From contig NZ_JAPEPW010000001.1 of assembly GCF_026339955.1 (NCBI RefSeq), forward strand, positions 5,389,001 through 5,453,000: a stretch of DNA of 64,000 nucleotides, given 5' to 3'. The notes under the pieces are model-generated. The model saw only the letters and a list, made by a program, of their open reading frames with translations. It was not told the DNA's origin and searched no databases. Numbering within the stretch: the first letter of the stretch is position 1; each line of letters starts with the position of its first letter. Source of the stretch: Streptomyces sp. NBC_01549. GTDB lineage: Bacteria; Actinomycetota; Actinomycetes; Streptomycetales; Streptomycetaceae. Shown piece by piece: positions 43,056-51,897 of this stretch. A program made the position numbers and the translations under genes.

Positions 43056-45785
43056 GTGGCAGAAACAGCATCGAAGAAGACCGAGAAAACCACGGGTGCG
43101 GGCCGTCCGCGGCTGATGCTCATGGATGGGCACTCGCTGGCGTACCGCGCGTTCTTCGCGCTGCCCGCGGAGAATTTCACGACCGCGACGGGTCAGCCGA
43201 CGAACGCGATCTATGGTTTCGCGTCGATGCTGGCGAACACGCTGCGCGACGAGGCGCCCACGCATTTCGCGGTGGCGTTCGACGTCTCACGCAAGACGTG
43301 GCGCTCCGAGGAGTTCACCGAGTACAAGGCGAACCGTTCGAAGACCCCGGACGAGTTCAAGGGGCAGGTCGAGCTGATCGGCGAGCTGCTGGACGCGATG
43401 CACGCGCAGCGGTTCGCGGTCGACGGCTTCGAGGCCGACGACATCATCGCCACGCTCGCGACGCAGGCCGAGGCCGAGGGCTTCGAGGTCCTGATCGTCA
43501 CTGGTGACCGCGACTCCTTCCAACTGGTGTCCGAGCACACGACGGTGTTGTATCCCACGAAGGGCGTCTCGGAGCTGACCCGGTTCACTCCGGAGAAGGT
43601 CGTCGAGAAGTACGGGTTGACGCCGGCGCAGTACCCCGACTTCGCGGCGCTGCGCGGCGACCCGTCGGACAACCTGCCGGGCATCCCCGGGGTCGGTGAG
43701 AAGACCGCCGCGAAGTGGATCAACCAGTTCGGTTCGTTCGCGGACCTCGTCGAGCGCGTCGACGAGGTGAAGGGCAAGGCCGGGCAGAACCTCCGCGACC
43801 ACCTGGAGGCGGTGAAGCTCAACCGCCGTCTCACGGAGATGGTGAAGGACGTCGAGCTTCCGAAGACGGTCACCGACCTGGAGCGCGCGGCGTACGACCG
43901 TACGGCGGTCGCGATGGTCCTGGACACCCTGGAGATCCGCAACCCCTCCCTGCGTGAGCGGCTCTACGCCGTCGACCCCGGGACGGAGGAGGCCGAGGCG
44001 GCCGCTCCGGTCGTCGAGGGTGTCGAGCTGGACGGGGTGGTGCTGGGTGCGGGTGAGCTGAAGCCGTGGCTCGCCGAGCACGACGGGAAGGCGGTGCTGG
44101 GTCTGGCCACCGTCGACACCTGGGCGCTGGGTTCGGGCTCGGTGGCCGAGGTCGCGCTGGCCGCGGCGGACGGTGCGGCGGCGTGGTTCGACCCCTCGCA
44201 GCTGGACGAGGCGGATGAGAACGCGTTCGCGAAGTGGCTCGCCGACCCGAAGAAGCCCAAGGTGCTGCACAACGCCAAGGGCGCGATGCGTGTCTTCGCC
44301 GAGCACGGGTGGACGATCGAGGGCGTGTCCATGGACACCGCGCTCGCCGCGTATCTGGTCAAGCCGGGCCGCCGTTCCTTCGCGCTGGACGCGCTGTCCC
44401 TGGAGTACCTGGGCCGGGAGCTGGGGCCCGCCGCCGCGGCCGACGGTCAGCTGGCCTTCGGCGCGGACGACCAGGCCGAGGCCGAGGCGCTGATGGTACA
44501 GGCCCGCACGATCCTCGACCTGGGCGAGGCGTTCGGCGAGAGGCTCGAGGAGGTTGGCGCGGCCGAGCTGCTGCGTGACATGGAGCTGCCCACGTCGGCG
44601 CTGCTGGCCCGCCTGGAGCGGCACGGCATCGCGGCGGACCGGGCGCACCTGGAAGCCATGGAGCAGATGTTCGCGGGCGCCGTGCAGCAGGCGGTGAAGG
44701 AGGCCCATGCCTCCGTCGGTCACGAGTTCAACCTCGGCTCGCCCAAGCAGCTCCAGGAGGTCTTCTTCGGGGAGCTGGACCTGCCCAAGACGAAGAAGAC
44801 GAAGACCGGTTTCACGACGGACGCGGACGCGCTGGCGTGGCTGGCCACGCAGACCGACCACGAGCTGCCGGTCATCATGCTGCGCCACCGTGAGCAGGCC
44901 AGGCTGCGGGTGACGGTCGAGGGCCTGATCAAGACGATCGCCGCGGACGGCCGCATCCACACCACGTTCAACCAGACGGTGGCCGCGACCGGCCGACTGT
45001 CGTCGGTCGACCCGAACCTGCAGAACATCCCGGTGCGTACGGAGGAGGGCCGCGCGATCCGTCGCGGCTTCGTGGTCGGCGAGGGCTTCGAGTCCCTCAT
45101 GACGGCCGACTACAGCCAGATCGAACTGCGCGTGATGGCCCATCTGTCCGAGGACGAGGGCCTGTTGGAGGCGTTCACGTCAGGCGAGGACCTGCACACG
45201 ACGGTGGCGTCGCAGGTGTTCTCGGTCGAGCGTTCGGCGGTCGACGCGGAGATGCGCCGCAAGATCAAGGCGATGTCGTACGGCCTGGCCTACGGGCTGT
45301 CGGCGTTCGGTCTGTCCCAGCAGCTGAACATCGACGCGGGTGAGGCGCGTGCGTTGATGGACACGTACTTCGAGCGTTTCGGAGGCGTACGGGACTATCT
45401 GCGCCGGGTCGTGGACGAGGCCCGCGCCACGGGCTACACGGAGACCCTCTTCGGCCGTCGCCGCTACCTTCCCGACCTGAACAGCGACAACCGTCAGCGC
45501 CGCGAGATGGCCGAGCGCATGGCGCTGAACGCGCCCATCCAGGGCACGGCGGCGGACATCGTCAAGATCGCGATGTTGAACGTGGACCGGGCGCTGCGGG
45601 AGGCGGACCTCAAGTCCCGCATGCTCCTCCAGGTCCACGACGAAATCGTCCTGGAGATCGCCCCTGGGGAGCGCGAGAGGACCGAGGAACTCGTCCGCCG
45701 CGAGATGGCGTCCGCCGTCCATCTCCGGGCACCCCTCGACGTGTCCGTCGGGGCGGGCCCCGACTGGGAATCCGCAGCCCACTAG
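43056..45785 (+). CDS. polA: DNA polymerase I
   Basis: 909 residues from GTG 43056. The 5'-3' exonuclease domain spans roughly 20-310 (LMDGHSLAYRAFFALP, GFEADDIIATLA, VTGDRDSFQLV, GDPSDNLPGIPGVGEKTAAKWI). The middle domain (about 330-520) has the 3'-5' exonuclease fold but none of its metal-binding acidic motifs is recognisable, so proofreading is not expected. Polymerase domain from about 530: GRLSSVDPNLQNIPVRTEEGR, motif A DYSQIELRVMAHLSEDEGLL (Asp685), motif B RRKIKAMSYGLAYGLS, motif C LQVHDEIVLE. Repairs gaps and removes RNA primers. A tandem-repeat array begins 26 bp after the stop. Confidence 0.95.
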   Translation: MAETASKKTEKTTGAGRPRLMLMDGHSLAYRAFFALPAENFTTATGQPTNAIYGFASMLANTLRDEAPTHFAVAFDVSRKTWRSEEFTEYKANRSKTPDEFKGQVELIGELLDAMHAQRFAVDGFEADDIIATLATQAEAEGFEVLIVTGDRDSFQLVSEHTTVLYPTKGVSELTRFTPEKVVEKYGLTPAQYPDFAALRGDPSDNLPGIPGVGEKTAAKWINQFGSFADLVERVDEVKGKAGQNLRDHLEAVKLNRRLTEMVKDVELPKTVTDLERAAYDRTAVAMVLDTLEIRNPSLRERLYAVDPGTEEAEAAAPVVEGVELDGVVLGAGELKPWLAEHDGKAVLGLATVDTWALGSGSVAEVALAAADGAAAWFDPSQLDEADENAFAKWLADPKKPKVLHNAKGAMRVFAEHGWTIEGVSMDTALAAYLVKPGRRSFALDALSLEYLGRELGPAAAADGQLAFGADDQAEAEALMVQARTILDLGEAFGERLEEVGAAELLRDMELPTSALLARLERHGIAADRAHLEAMEQMFAGAVQQAVKEAHASVGHEFNLGSPKQLQEVFFGELDLPKTKKTKTGFTTDADALAWLATQTDHELPVIMLRHREQARLRVTVEGLIKTIAADGRIHTTFNQTVAATGRLSSVDPNLQNIPVRTEEGRAIRRGFVVGEGFESLMTADYSQIELRVMAHLSEDEGLLEAFTSGEDLHTTVASQVFSVERSAVDAEMRRKIKAMSYGLAYGLSAFGLSQQLNIDAGEARALMDTYFERFGGVRDYLRRVVDEARATGYTETLFGRRRYLPDLNSDNRQRREMAERMALNAPIQGTAADIVKIAMLNVDRALREADLKSRMLLQVHDEIVLEIAPGERERTEELVRREMASAVHLRAPLDVSVGAGPDWESAAH

Positions 45786-45810
45786 CCCCCGGCGAACGAG
45801 GCCCCCGGTC

Positions 45811-46290
45811 CCGGGCCTCGGCTCCCGATCCCGGGCCTCGGGCCTCGGGCCCGGGCCTCGGGCCTCGGGCCCGGGCCTCGGGCCTCGGGCCCGGGCCTCG
45901 GGCCTCGGGCCCGGGCCTCGGGCCTCGGGCCCGGGCCTCGGGCCTCGGGCCCGGGCCTCGGGCCTCGGGCCCGGGCCTCGGGCCTCGGGCCCGGGCCTCG
46001 GGCCTCGGGCCCGGGCCTCGGGCCTCGGGCCCGGGCCTCGGGCCTCGGGCCCGGGCCTCGGGCTCCGGCCCCGGCCTCCGGCCTCCGGCCCCGGCCCCGG
46101 CCTCCGGCCCCGGCCTCCGGCCTCCGGCCCCGGCCCCGGCCTCCGGCCTCCGGCCCCGGCCCCGGCCTCTGGTCCCGGCCTCCGGCCCCGGCCCCGGCCT
46201 CCGGCCTCCGGCTCCGGTCTCTAGCCTCGGGCCTGGCCTCGGGCCCCGGTCTCGGGCCCCGGCCCCGGCCCCGGTCTCGGGCCCCGGGCC
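45811..46290. repeat. 20-bp minisatellite array downstream of polA
   Basis: The unit CCCGGGCCTCGGGCCTCGGG is repeated head to tail, with ten exact copies from 45850 to 46049, preceded by two imperfect copies from 45811. From about 46060 the pattern degenerates into shorter CCGGCCTCCGG and GGCCCC units up to about 46290. Each unit holds three GGG runs with short loops, so the plus strand can form G-quadruplexes; the unit is also partly self-complementary. Open frames through the array encode only Pro/Gly/Glu/Ala/Arg repeats and are not genes. Bases 46291-46493 show nothing recognisable. Confidence 0.85.
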
Positions 46291-46493
46291 TCTTGGATTC
46301 TCGTCCCGGCCCCGGCTTCGGGCCGGTTCGGTTCCCGGGGGAGTTGCTTGCGGCTCCGACCGGCTCGGCGGCGGGTCCCCTGCGGGCGGCTTGTGCGGCG
46401 GTGTGGACCGACGTCCTACCCCGCTCGGGGGAAGCCCCCGCCCACAGGGCACCCGCCTCACAGTCGCTTGCGGGGAAGCCGCCCCATGGCTCT

Positions 46494-46660
46494 GCCGTGC
46501 GCGCCGCCCGCAGGGAAAGCGGTCCCCCCGGCTCGGCCCTGTGCGCCGGCTGTGGGGAAAGTCGGCCCCGCTCTGCCGTGCGCGCCGGCCGCGGGGAAAG
46601 TTGGTCCGTGCTTCGCCGTGCGCGCCGCCCGTGGGGAAAGTCGGGCTCTGCCCCGCCTTG
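46494..46660. repeat. Four imperfect ~40-bp tandem repeats
   Basis: Units start at 46494, 46536, 46575 and 46615, each of the form GCCGTGCGCGCCG, about five variable bases, GGGGAAAG, then a variable GTCGG/CCC end. A looser version may precede them near 46466. They lie between the polA array and the serine hydrolase gene. No coding potential is convincing; they could be binding sites or relics of duplication. Confidence 0.6.
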
Positions 46661-46855
46661 CGTGAAGCAGCGCCCGCCCGCCTCGCGAGCCGTCCGCAGG
46701 GCGGAGATTTTTTGTCGGGTGGCCGTAGGCGTGAGGCCTCTCCGGTGGGCCGGAGGCGCAGGGGGCGGGGTCCGCTCGCCCCCCGGAGGGAACCGTTCAC
46801 TCGCGTGGCCCTCGCAAAGACGCCCCCCGTGCAAGGGGACCGTAAGGATGCGGGC

Positions 46856-47818
46856 ATGGGTATACGCATGCTCAACCGTCGTACAGCCATGGCCACAGCC
46901 GTCGTCTCGGCGCTGCTCGCGCCGGTACCCGCAGTTGCCGCGGGCGCGAGCACCGCCCAGGTGCCCGCGGCCTGCCGTTCCACTCAGAACCCGGACCTCG
47001 CCGCCCGGATGTCCCGCGACATCAGGGCGGCGCTGTCGTCACGCCGGGGCACCGTCGCCGTGGCGGTGCGCGACGACAACAGCGACCTGACCTGCGCCCT
47101 CGCGAGCGAGCGTCGGTACGACGCGGCGAGCGTCGTCAAGGTCACGATCATGGAGGCCGCCCTGCGCCGCGCGGACGAGTTGCAGCGCACCCTCACGGAC
47201 TGGGAGCTCGCCAACGTACGTCCCATGATCACCGCCTCGGACAACACCGCGGCCCAGCATCTGTGGAACGACCTGGGCCGCACCTGCCTCGGCCGTTTCC
47301 TGGACCGCGTCGGAACCCGCCGCACCGAGCTCGGTCCGGCCGGCTACTGGGGCCTGACGCGCACCACGGCCGCCGACCAGATGCGGCTGCTGGGCGTGCT
47401 CACAGACGCCGGTTCCTTCCTGAAGAGCCGCACCTTCGGCCTGAAACTGCTCAGCAAGGTCCGCAGCGACCAGCGCTGGGGCGTCCCCGCCGGCATGCCG
47501 CGCAGCCTGAAGGCGCACATCAAGAACGGCTGGCTGCCCCGGTCCACCCACGGCTGGCGCGTCCACAGCGTCGGCGTGTTCACCGGCTCCGACCGCACGT
47601 ACCGCATCGTCGTCCTGTCGCACGACAACCCGACGATGGCGTACGGGGTCCGCACCATCGAGCGCATCGCCCAGGCGGTCCACCGCGGCCTCAACCCCGG
47701 ACGCGGCGCCGTCCAGGGCGCCACTCCGGAGAACAGGATCAGCGAGGCGTCGGACGCTTCGGCGCCGTACGGGCCGGTGCCGGGCTGGGACGAGCCGGAG
47801 CGGGACGCCACACCCTGA
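46856..47818 (+). CDS. Secreted class A beta-lactamase-like serine hydrolase
   Basis: 320 residues; ATG 46856 preceded by AAGGA at seven bases. N-terminal signal peptide with a twin-arginine-like NRRTAMATAVV and cleavage near AGA. Penicillin-binding fold motifs: SVVK (active Ser in AASVVKVTIME, about residue 91), SDN (TASDNTAAQHL), and KNG near residue 225 in place of KTG (IKNGWLPR). The Glu of true class A beta-lactamases (ExxLN) is not evident, so a peptidase-like or non-lactamase role is possible. The 3' end overlaps the convergent DUF4184 gene by 80 bp. Confidence 0.82.
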   Translation: MGIRMLNRRTAMATAVVSALLAPVPAVAAGASTAQVPAACRSTQNPDLAARMSRDIRAALSSRRGTVAVAVRDDNSDLTCALASERRYDAASVVKVTIMEAALRRADELQRTLTDWELANVRPMITASDNTAAQHLWNDLGRTCLGRFLDRVGTRRTELGPAGYWGLTRTTAADQMRLLGVLTDAGSFLKSRTFGLKLLSKVRSDQRWGVPAGMPRSLKAHIKNGWLPRSTHGWRVHSVGVFTGSDRTYRIVVLSHDNPTMAYGVRTIERIAQAVHRGLNPGRGAVQGATPENRISEASDASAPYGPVPGWDEPERDATP

Positions 47819-48593
47819 CCCCGACGGCGTACAGCGCGAGGCCGAGCACGAGACCCGCTCCCGCGCCGAAGCACAGTGCCGGGATCAACTCCCAGGGCTT
47901 CGCGCGGGTGCCCCAGTAGGCCCACCAGCGTGAAGCCCGCTGCACGGCGCCCATCAGCCCGCAGCCGCCGATGACGGCGACCGCCAGCCACCGGTCGGAA
48001 CGCGACAGCACCGGCACTCCCACCGGTTCGGCCGAGGGCGTCCGGCGCAGCGCGACGACCACGAAGGCCACGATCACCAGGGCCCCCACCAGCGAACTGC
48101 CGTACTGCGCGTAGGTGAACACCGGCGTGCCGTCGGCGTCGCGCGACAGGACGGGGATCAGCCGCACCCCCCACCGGTCGTGGTGCGTGAACGCGTCCCA
48201 CACGACGTGCGTCAGCGCGCCGAGCACCGCGGAGGCGTACCACCACGCTGCAGCCGAGGAACGCGCCTGCCCGCGCGGGCTCCCGCAGCGCAGCAGAGCC
48301 GCGGGACGGCCCTGACGGGTCCGCGGCAGCAGCGCCACCAAGGGTTCACGCAGTATCAGCCAGGCACCCACCAACGCCCAGGCGACGAGCACGTCGAAGG
48401 TGAAGACACCTGTGAAGGAGTGCGTGAAATCGCCGAACTCCATCGCTCCGGGGACCACACTCGCCGCGTAGTAGGTCATGTCGGGGGCGAAGGAACCGGC
48501 CACAAGTGCCGCGGGAACCAGTCGGCCACGGCCGCTTCCGTCGCCGCGCAGGGCGGGCAGTACGGCCGCCGCGTGGCTGAGGGTGAAGGGCAA
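47739..48593 (-). CDS. DUF4184 family membrane protein
   Basis: 284 residues from TTG 48593, chosen because AGGGGG sits five bases before it and the protein then begins with the family sequence LPFTLSHAAAVLP; a longer frame from 48689 lacks support. About six membrane helices, a polar DMTYYAASVVPGAMEFGDFTHSFTG segment after the first, and GALTHVVWDAFTHHDRWG, whose His and Asp residues resemble those of metal-dependent YdjM/DUF4184 hydrolases. C-terminus is Pro/Arg-rich and overlaps the convergent hydrolase gene by 80 bp. Confidence 0.75.
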   Translation of the reverse strand: MPFTLSHAAAVLPALRGDGSGRGRLVPAALVAGSFAPDMTYYAASVVPGAMEFGDFTHSFTGVFTFDVLVAWALVGAWLILREPLVALLPRTRQGRPAALLRCGSPRGQARSSAAAWWYASAVLGALTHVVWDAFTHHDRWGVRLIPVLSRDADGTPVFTYAQYGSSLVGALVIVAFVVVALRRTPSAEPVGVPVLSRSDRWLAVAVIGGCGLMGAVQRASRWWAYWGTRAKPWELIPALCFGAGAGLVLGLALYAVGVRVWRPAPARPSPAPARTAPKRPTPR

Positions 48594-48849
48594 AGCATCC
48601 CCCTGTGGCAGACGTTGGTCGGATATGTCGGCCTCGTTGATCGCCGACGCCCAGTATGAGGGACGCGTGAAAATGTCCGCGGGCTCCACCCCGGGGTGCG
48701 TGTTCTCTCGGACAATCCCACATGGCCAACCGGTGAAAAACGGGCACGAACGGGTGCCCGGGCGACGGAAGTTGTCGTAGGGTCGCCTGGGTCACAGAGC
48801 CAGCGAACGCGCGGAGCGCGGACGGTCGTCCACGGGAGGGGTTCACTCA

Positions 48850-50577
48850 ATGGCGGCGCATTTCGGCAGACTGCGCAAGGGAGCGGCGACCACCGCCGTG
48901 GCCGCGGCCGCGGTGGCGGCCCTGTCCGCTTCCCAGGCACCCGGAGTGACCACCGACGACCTCGGCAGACAGGCCGCCGGCGCCCAGCCCTCCGCGGATG
49001 CGAGCACCGGCGGCGAAGGCGGCGGCGCGACGGGCGACTCGCCGTACTACACCGACCTTCCGCCGCTGAAGAGCCCCAACCCGAGCCCGTCGGCGAGCCC
49101 GACCACGGGCACGCCCGTCTCGGTGGGCGAGACCGAGGCCGGCATACCCGCGACCGTCCTCGATGCCTACAAGAAGGCCGAGGCGGAGCTGCGCGCCTCC
49201 AAGCCGGGCTGCAACCTGCCCTGGCAACTCCTCGCCGCCATCGGCAAGGTCGAGTCCGGTCAGGCCCGCGGGGGCCGGGTCGACGCGAGCGGCACGACGT
49301 ACTCGCCGATCCTCGGCCCCAAGCTCGACGGCAACGGCTTCGCTCTGATCGCCGACACCGACAACGGCGCGTACGACGGCGACCCGGCGTACGACCGGGC
49401 CGTGGGCCCCATGCAGTTCATCCCGTCCACCTGGGAGTGGGCGGGCCGCGACGGCAACGGCGACGGCAAGAAGGACCCCAACAACGTCTACGACGCGGCG
49501 CTCGCGGCCGGCCATTACCTGTGCCGGTTCGACCGGGACCTGTCCGTGCAGTCGCAGATGAACGCCGCGATCCTGAACTACAACAACTCGACGGCGTACC
49601 TCAACACGGTTCTGTCGTGGCTGGAGTACTACCGCAAGGGCACCCACGAGGTCCCGGACGGTACGGGCACGCTGCCCTCGCACAGCAGCGGCAACGACTC
49701 CGGGGCGAACCCGAGTCCGTCCGCGCCCGCGACCTCGACGCCGAGTGCGCCGAGCACGCCGAGTACGCCGAGCGCGCCGAGCACGTCCAAGCCGGGCACC
49801 CCCAAGCCGGGCAGCGGCGGCTCGACGAGCCCCAGCCCGCCGTCGTCCCCGCCGAGTTCGTCCACCCCGACGCCGCCCACGCCCACCCAGACGGTGGACC
49901 ATCTGGAGGACGCGAACACCGGGAAGCTCACGGCGACCGCGGGCGGCGCCTTCGACGCCAAGGTCGCCGTGCGGGCCGAGTCCAAGGCGGACAAGGCCGT
50001 GGCGAAGGTCCGGGTACGGTTCACGATCATCGGCGACACGGACGCCACCTTCAGTGGCGGCGAGAACGTCGCCACGGTCGTCACCGGCAGCACGGGCACG
50101 GCCACCGCACCCGCACTCGTGGCGGGCGAGAAGACCGGTGACTTCACCGTCCGCGCCACCGTCGTGGGCCGCGTCCTGGGCGGCCTCGACTACACGGCCA
50201 CCGTCACCCCGCGCCAGGCCGACACCCTCACCCGCACCGGCGACACCGAGCTGACCTGCGTGCCGGGCGGCGAGTTCGCCGACCAGGTCGAGGTGAAGGC
50301 CACCTACAAGGGCGCCGTCGCCGGCAAGGTCGCGGCCACCGCGACGCTCGTGAAGTCGGCGGACGACGCGACCGAGGACGACAAGGGCCCGTACTTCAAG
50401 GACGCGGACGGCAAGGTGATCCGCACCCTCACGGACCTCACGACGGACGCCGACGGCGTGCTCAAGCTCCCCAAGCTGTACGCGGACGACGCGACCGGCA
50501 CGTTCCTGCTGCGCATCAACACCACGGGCGGCGCGGCACTGACGGTCGAGCTGAAGGTCGCCGAGGCCGCCTCGTAG
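48850..50577 (+). CDS. Secreted lytic transglycosylase with Pro/Ser linker and Ig-like C-terminal region
   Basis: 575 residues; ATG 48850 after GGAGGGG. Signal peptide, disordered region to about residue 95, then an MltB-like transglycosylase domain: catalytic Glu in AAIGKVESGQARGG (about 137), GPMQFIPSTWEWAG (about 194), DPNNVYDAALAAGHYLC and AILNYNNSTAYLNTVL. A Pro/Ser/Thr linker (about 285-350) crosses the wall, and the last ~220 residues form two beta-rich repeats (GGAFDAKVAVRAESKAD..., GGEFADQVEVKATYKG...). Cleaves peptidoglycan glycan strands outside the cell. A strong terminator follows. Confidence 0.87.
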   Translation: MAAHFGRLRKGAATTAVAAAAVAALSASQAPGVTTDDLGRQAAGAQPSADASTGGEGGGATGDSPYYTDLPPLKSPNPSPSASPTTGTPVSVGETEAGIPATVLDAYKKAEAELRASKPGCNLPWQLLAAIGKVESGQARGGRVDASGTTYSPILGPKLDGNGFALIADTDNGAYDGDPAYDRAVGPMQFIPSTWEWAGRDGNGDGKKDPNNVYDAALAAGHYLCRFDRDLSVQSQMNAAILNYNNSTAYLNTVLSWLEYYRKGTHEVPDGTGTLPSHSSGNDSGANPSPSAPATSTPSAPSTPSTPSAPSTSKPGTPKPGSGGSTSPSPPSSPPSSSTPTPPTPTQTVDHLEDANTGKLTATAGGAFDAKVAVRAESKADKAVAKVRVRFTIIGDTDATFSGGENVATVVTGSTGTATAPALVAGEKTGDFTVRATVVGRVLGGLDYTATVTPRQADTLTRTGDTELTCVPGGEFADQVEVKATYKGAVAGKVAATATLVKSADDATEDDKGPYFKDADGKVIRTLTDLTTDADGVLKLPKLYADDATGTFLLRINTTGGAALTVELKVAEAAS

Positions 50578-50592
50578 GCCGTACACGCGTCC

Positions 50593-50628
50593 AGGGCGCC
50601 CCTCCGCTTCCCGGCGGAGGGGCGCCCT
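50593..50628. terminator. Hairpin terminator after the transglycosylase gene
   Basis: AGGGCGCCCCTCCGC (50593-50607) pairs exactly with 50614-50628 around a six-base loop, 16 bases after the stop codon. A short GTCTGTGTG follows rather than a U-run. Confidence 0.75.
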
Positions 50629-50730
50629 CGTCTGTGTGCGCAAGGTGTTCTCATCTCGCCCCGCCGTTGCTACGGTGCCGGATCTGACGAGGTATCAGTT
50701 CTCGATCCGCCGTCCCCCGGGAGGCCCCGC

Positions 50731-50865
50731 ATGCGCGCCCTCATCGCCGCCGCGACCGGTCTCGCCGTGGCGTTCGCCCTGGTGCTCACCATCACGGCCA
50801 TGGGCTCACCGGCCGGCAAGACCTCGCCCAAGCCGCTGCTGACGACCGTGCCCGCGCACCCGTAG
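50731..50865 (+). CDS. Small single-pass membrane protein (44 residues)
   Basis: ATG 50731 has GGAGG six bases upstream. The peptide is MRALIAAATGLAVAFALVL, a hydrophobic helix, then a polar tail SPAGKTSPKPLLTTVPAHP. Codon use is normal for the genome. I believe such ~43-residue proteins (SPW_0924 type) are conserved in Streptomyces at this place, but could not check. The gene is 39 bp upstream of the DUF3068 gene and may be co-transcribed. Function unknown. Confidence 0.6.
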   Translation: MRALIAAATGLAVAFALVLTITAMGSPAGKTSPKPLLTTVPAHP

Positions 50866-50904
50866 CCCGCAGGGCAGCCGTAACTCTCAGGGAGGGACGC
50901 CGAG

Positions 50905-51897
50905 ATGCGTCGCAAGGCCAGCCTGATCCTGCTCGCCTTCGCCGTGTTCTTCGCGGCGCTGTCCCCGCTGCTGCGCTGGTACGCCTTCCCGCGGCTGGCG
51001 AAGATCCCCGCCAACCAGTACCAGGACATGGTCCTGGAGGCGAAGGACGCGACCCTGCTCGACTACGGCACCATGCAGGCCAAGAAGGTCCCCAAGGTCA
51101 CCATCGTGCAGACCCTCAAGGGCAACGTCGAGGCCTCCGATCGCATCGAGAAGACCGCGGGCCGTGACGTCGTCGTCTGGGACAGCCTCTCCTACGTACA
51201 GGGCCCCGACGGGAAGATGGTCTCCAAGCTCCCCGAGCGCTACATCTTCGACGCGCACAGCCAGGACCCCGTCCACGCCACCGGCGAGTCCGTCGACGGC
51301 GACCCCGTCACACGCGAGGGCATCGAGTTCAAGTGGCCCTTCCACACGGAGAAGCGGGACTACGAGTACTTCGACGCGCAGACCCGCACCTCGGCCCCCA
51401 TCCACTACAAGGGCACCCAGACCTTCCGTGGCGTCAAGGTGTACTACTTCGAGCAGACCATCCCCTGGACGAAGGTCAAGTTCCCCAAGGTCATGCCGGT
51501 CCAGGGCATCACTGCGGAGTCGGTCGCCAAGACGGGCACGACACGCTGGTACACGACCGTCCGCAAGTTCTGGGTGGAACCGGTCACCGGGGCGCCGGTC
51601 TACGGCGAGGAGATCCACAAGGAGGAACTGCGGGGCGGCACCCTCCTCGGGGACCGCGACAAGGTGACCGCCTTCGCCGGACACGTGAAGATGCGCGAGG
51701 ACTACATCAAGCACACCGTCGCCCTCGTCAAGTCCAACCGCACCCTGATCCTGCTGCTGACGTCGTATCTGCCGTGGGGCTTCCTGCTCCTGGGCGCGGC
51801 TCTGCTGTCCCTCTCCCTCTACCTGGAGGCGCGCAGCCGCCGCCCGGGCGACCCGGCCCCCACGGAGGCGGCGGAACCGGAGCCGGTCAGCGCCTGA
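50905..51897 (+). CDS. DUF3068 membrane-anchored protein
   Basis: 330 residues; ATG 50905 after GGGAGGGA. One N-terminal membrane segment (ASLILLAFAVFFAALSPLL), a large extracytoplasmic beta-rich region (YQDMVLEAKDATLLDYGTM, YVQGPDGKMVSKLPERYIFDAHS, KYKGTQTFRGVKVYYFEQTIP-like) and a C-terminal membrane segment (ILLLTSYLPWGFLLLGAALLSLSLYL). Matches the DUF3068/PorA-related family of actinobacteria. Role unknown, perhaps in the cell envelope. Overlaps the convergent hrpB gene by 11 bp. Confidence 0.85.
   Translation: MRRKASLILLAFAVFFAALSPLLRWYAFPRLAKIPANQYQDMVLEAKDATLLDYGTMQAKKVPKVTIVQTLKGNVEASDRIEKTAGRDVVVWDSLSYVQGPDGKMVSKLPERYIFDAHSQDPVHATGESVDGDPVTREGIEFKWPFHTEKRDYEYFDAQTRTSAPIHYKGTQTFRGVKVYYFEQTIPWTKVKFPKVMPVQGITAESVAKTGTTRWYTTVRKFWVEPVTGAPVYGEEIHKEELRGGTLLGDRDKVTAFAGHVKMREDYIKHTVALVKSNRTLILLLTSYLPWGFLLLGAALLSLSLYLEARSRRPGDPAPTEAAEPEPVSA

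Noticed and set aside
45811..46290. CRISPR array
   Set aside because: Units are contiguous 20-mers without unique spacers and no cas genes are present.
45610..46983. Collagen-like Pro/Gly/Glu/Ala/Arg repeat proteins (350-457 codons) on the minus strand
   Set aside because: They are translations of the 20-bp minisatellite; no ribosome site or flanking conserved sequence, and several frames look alike.
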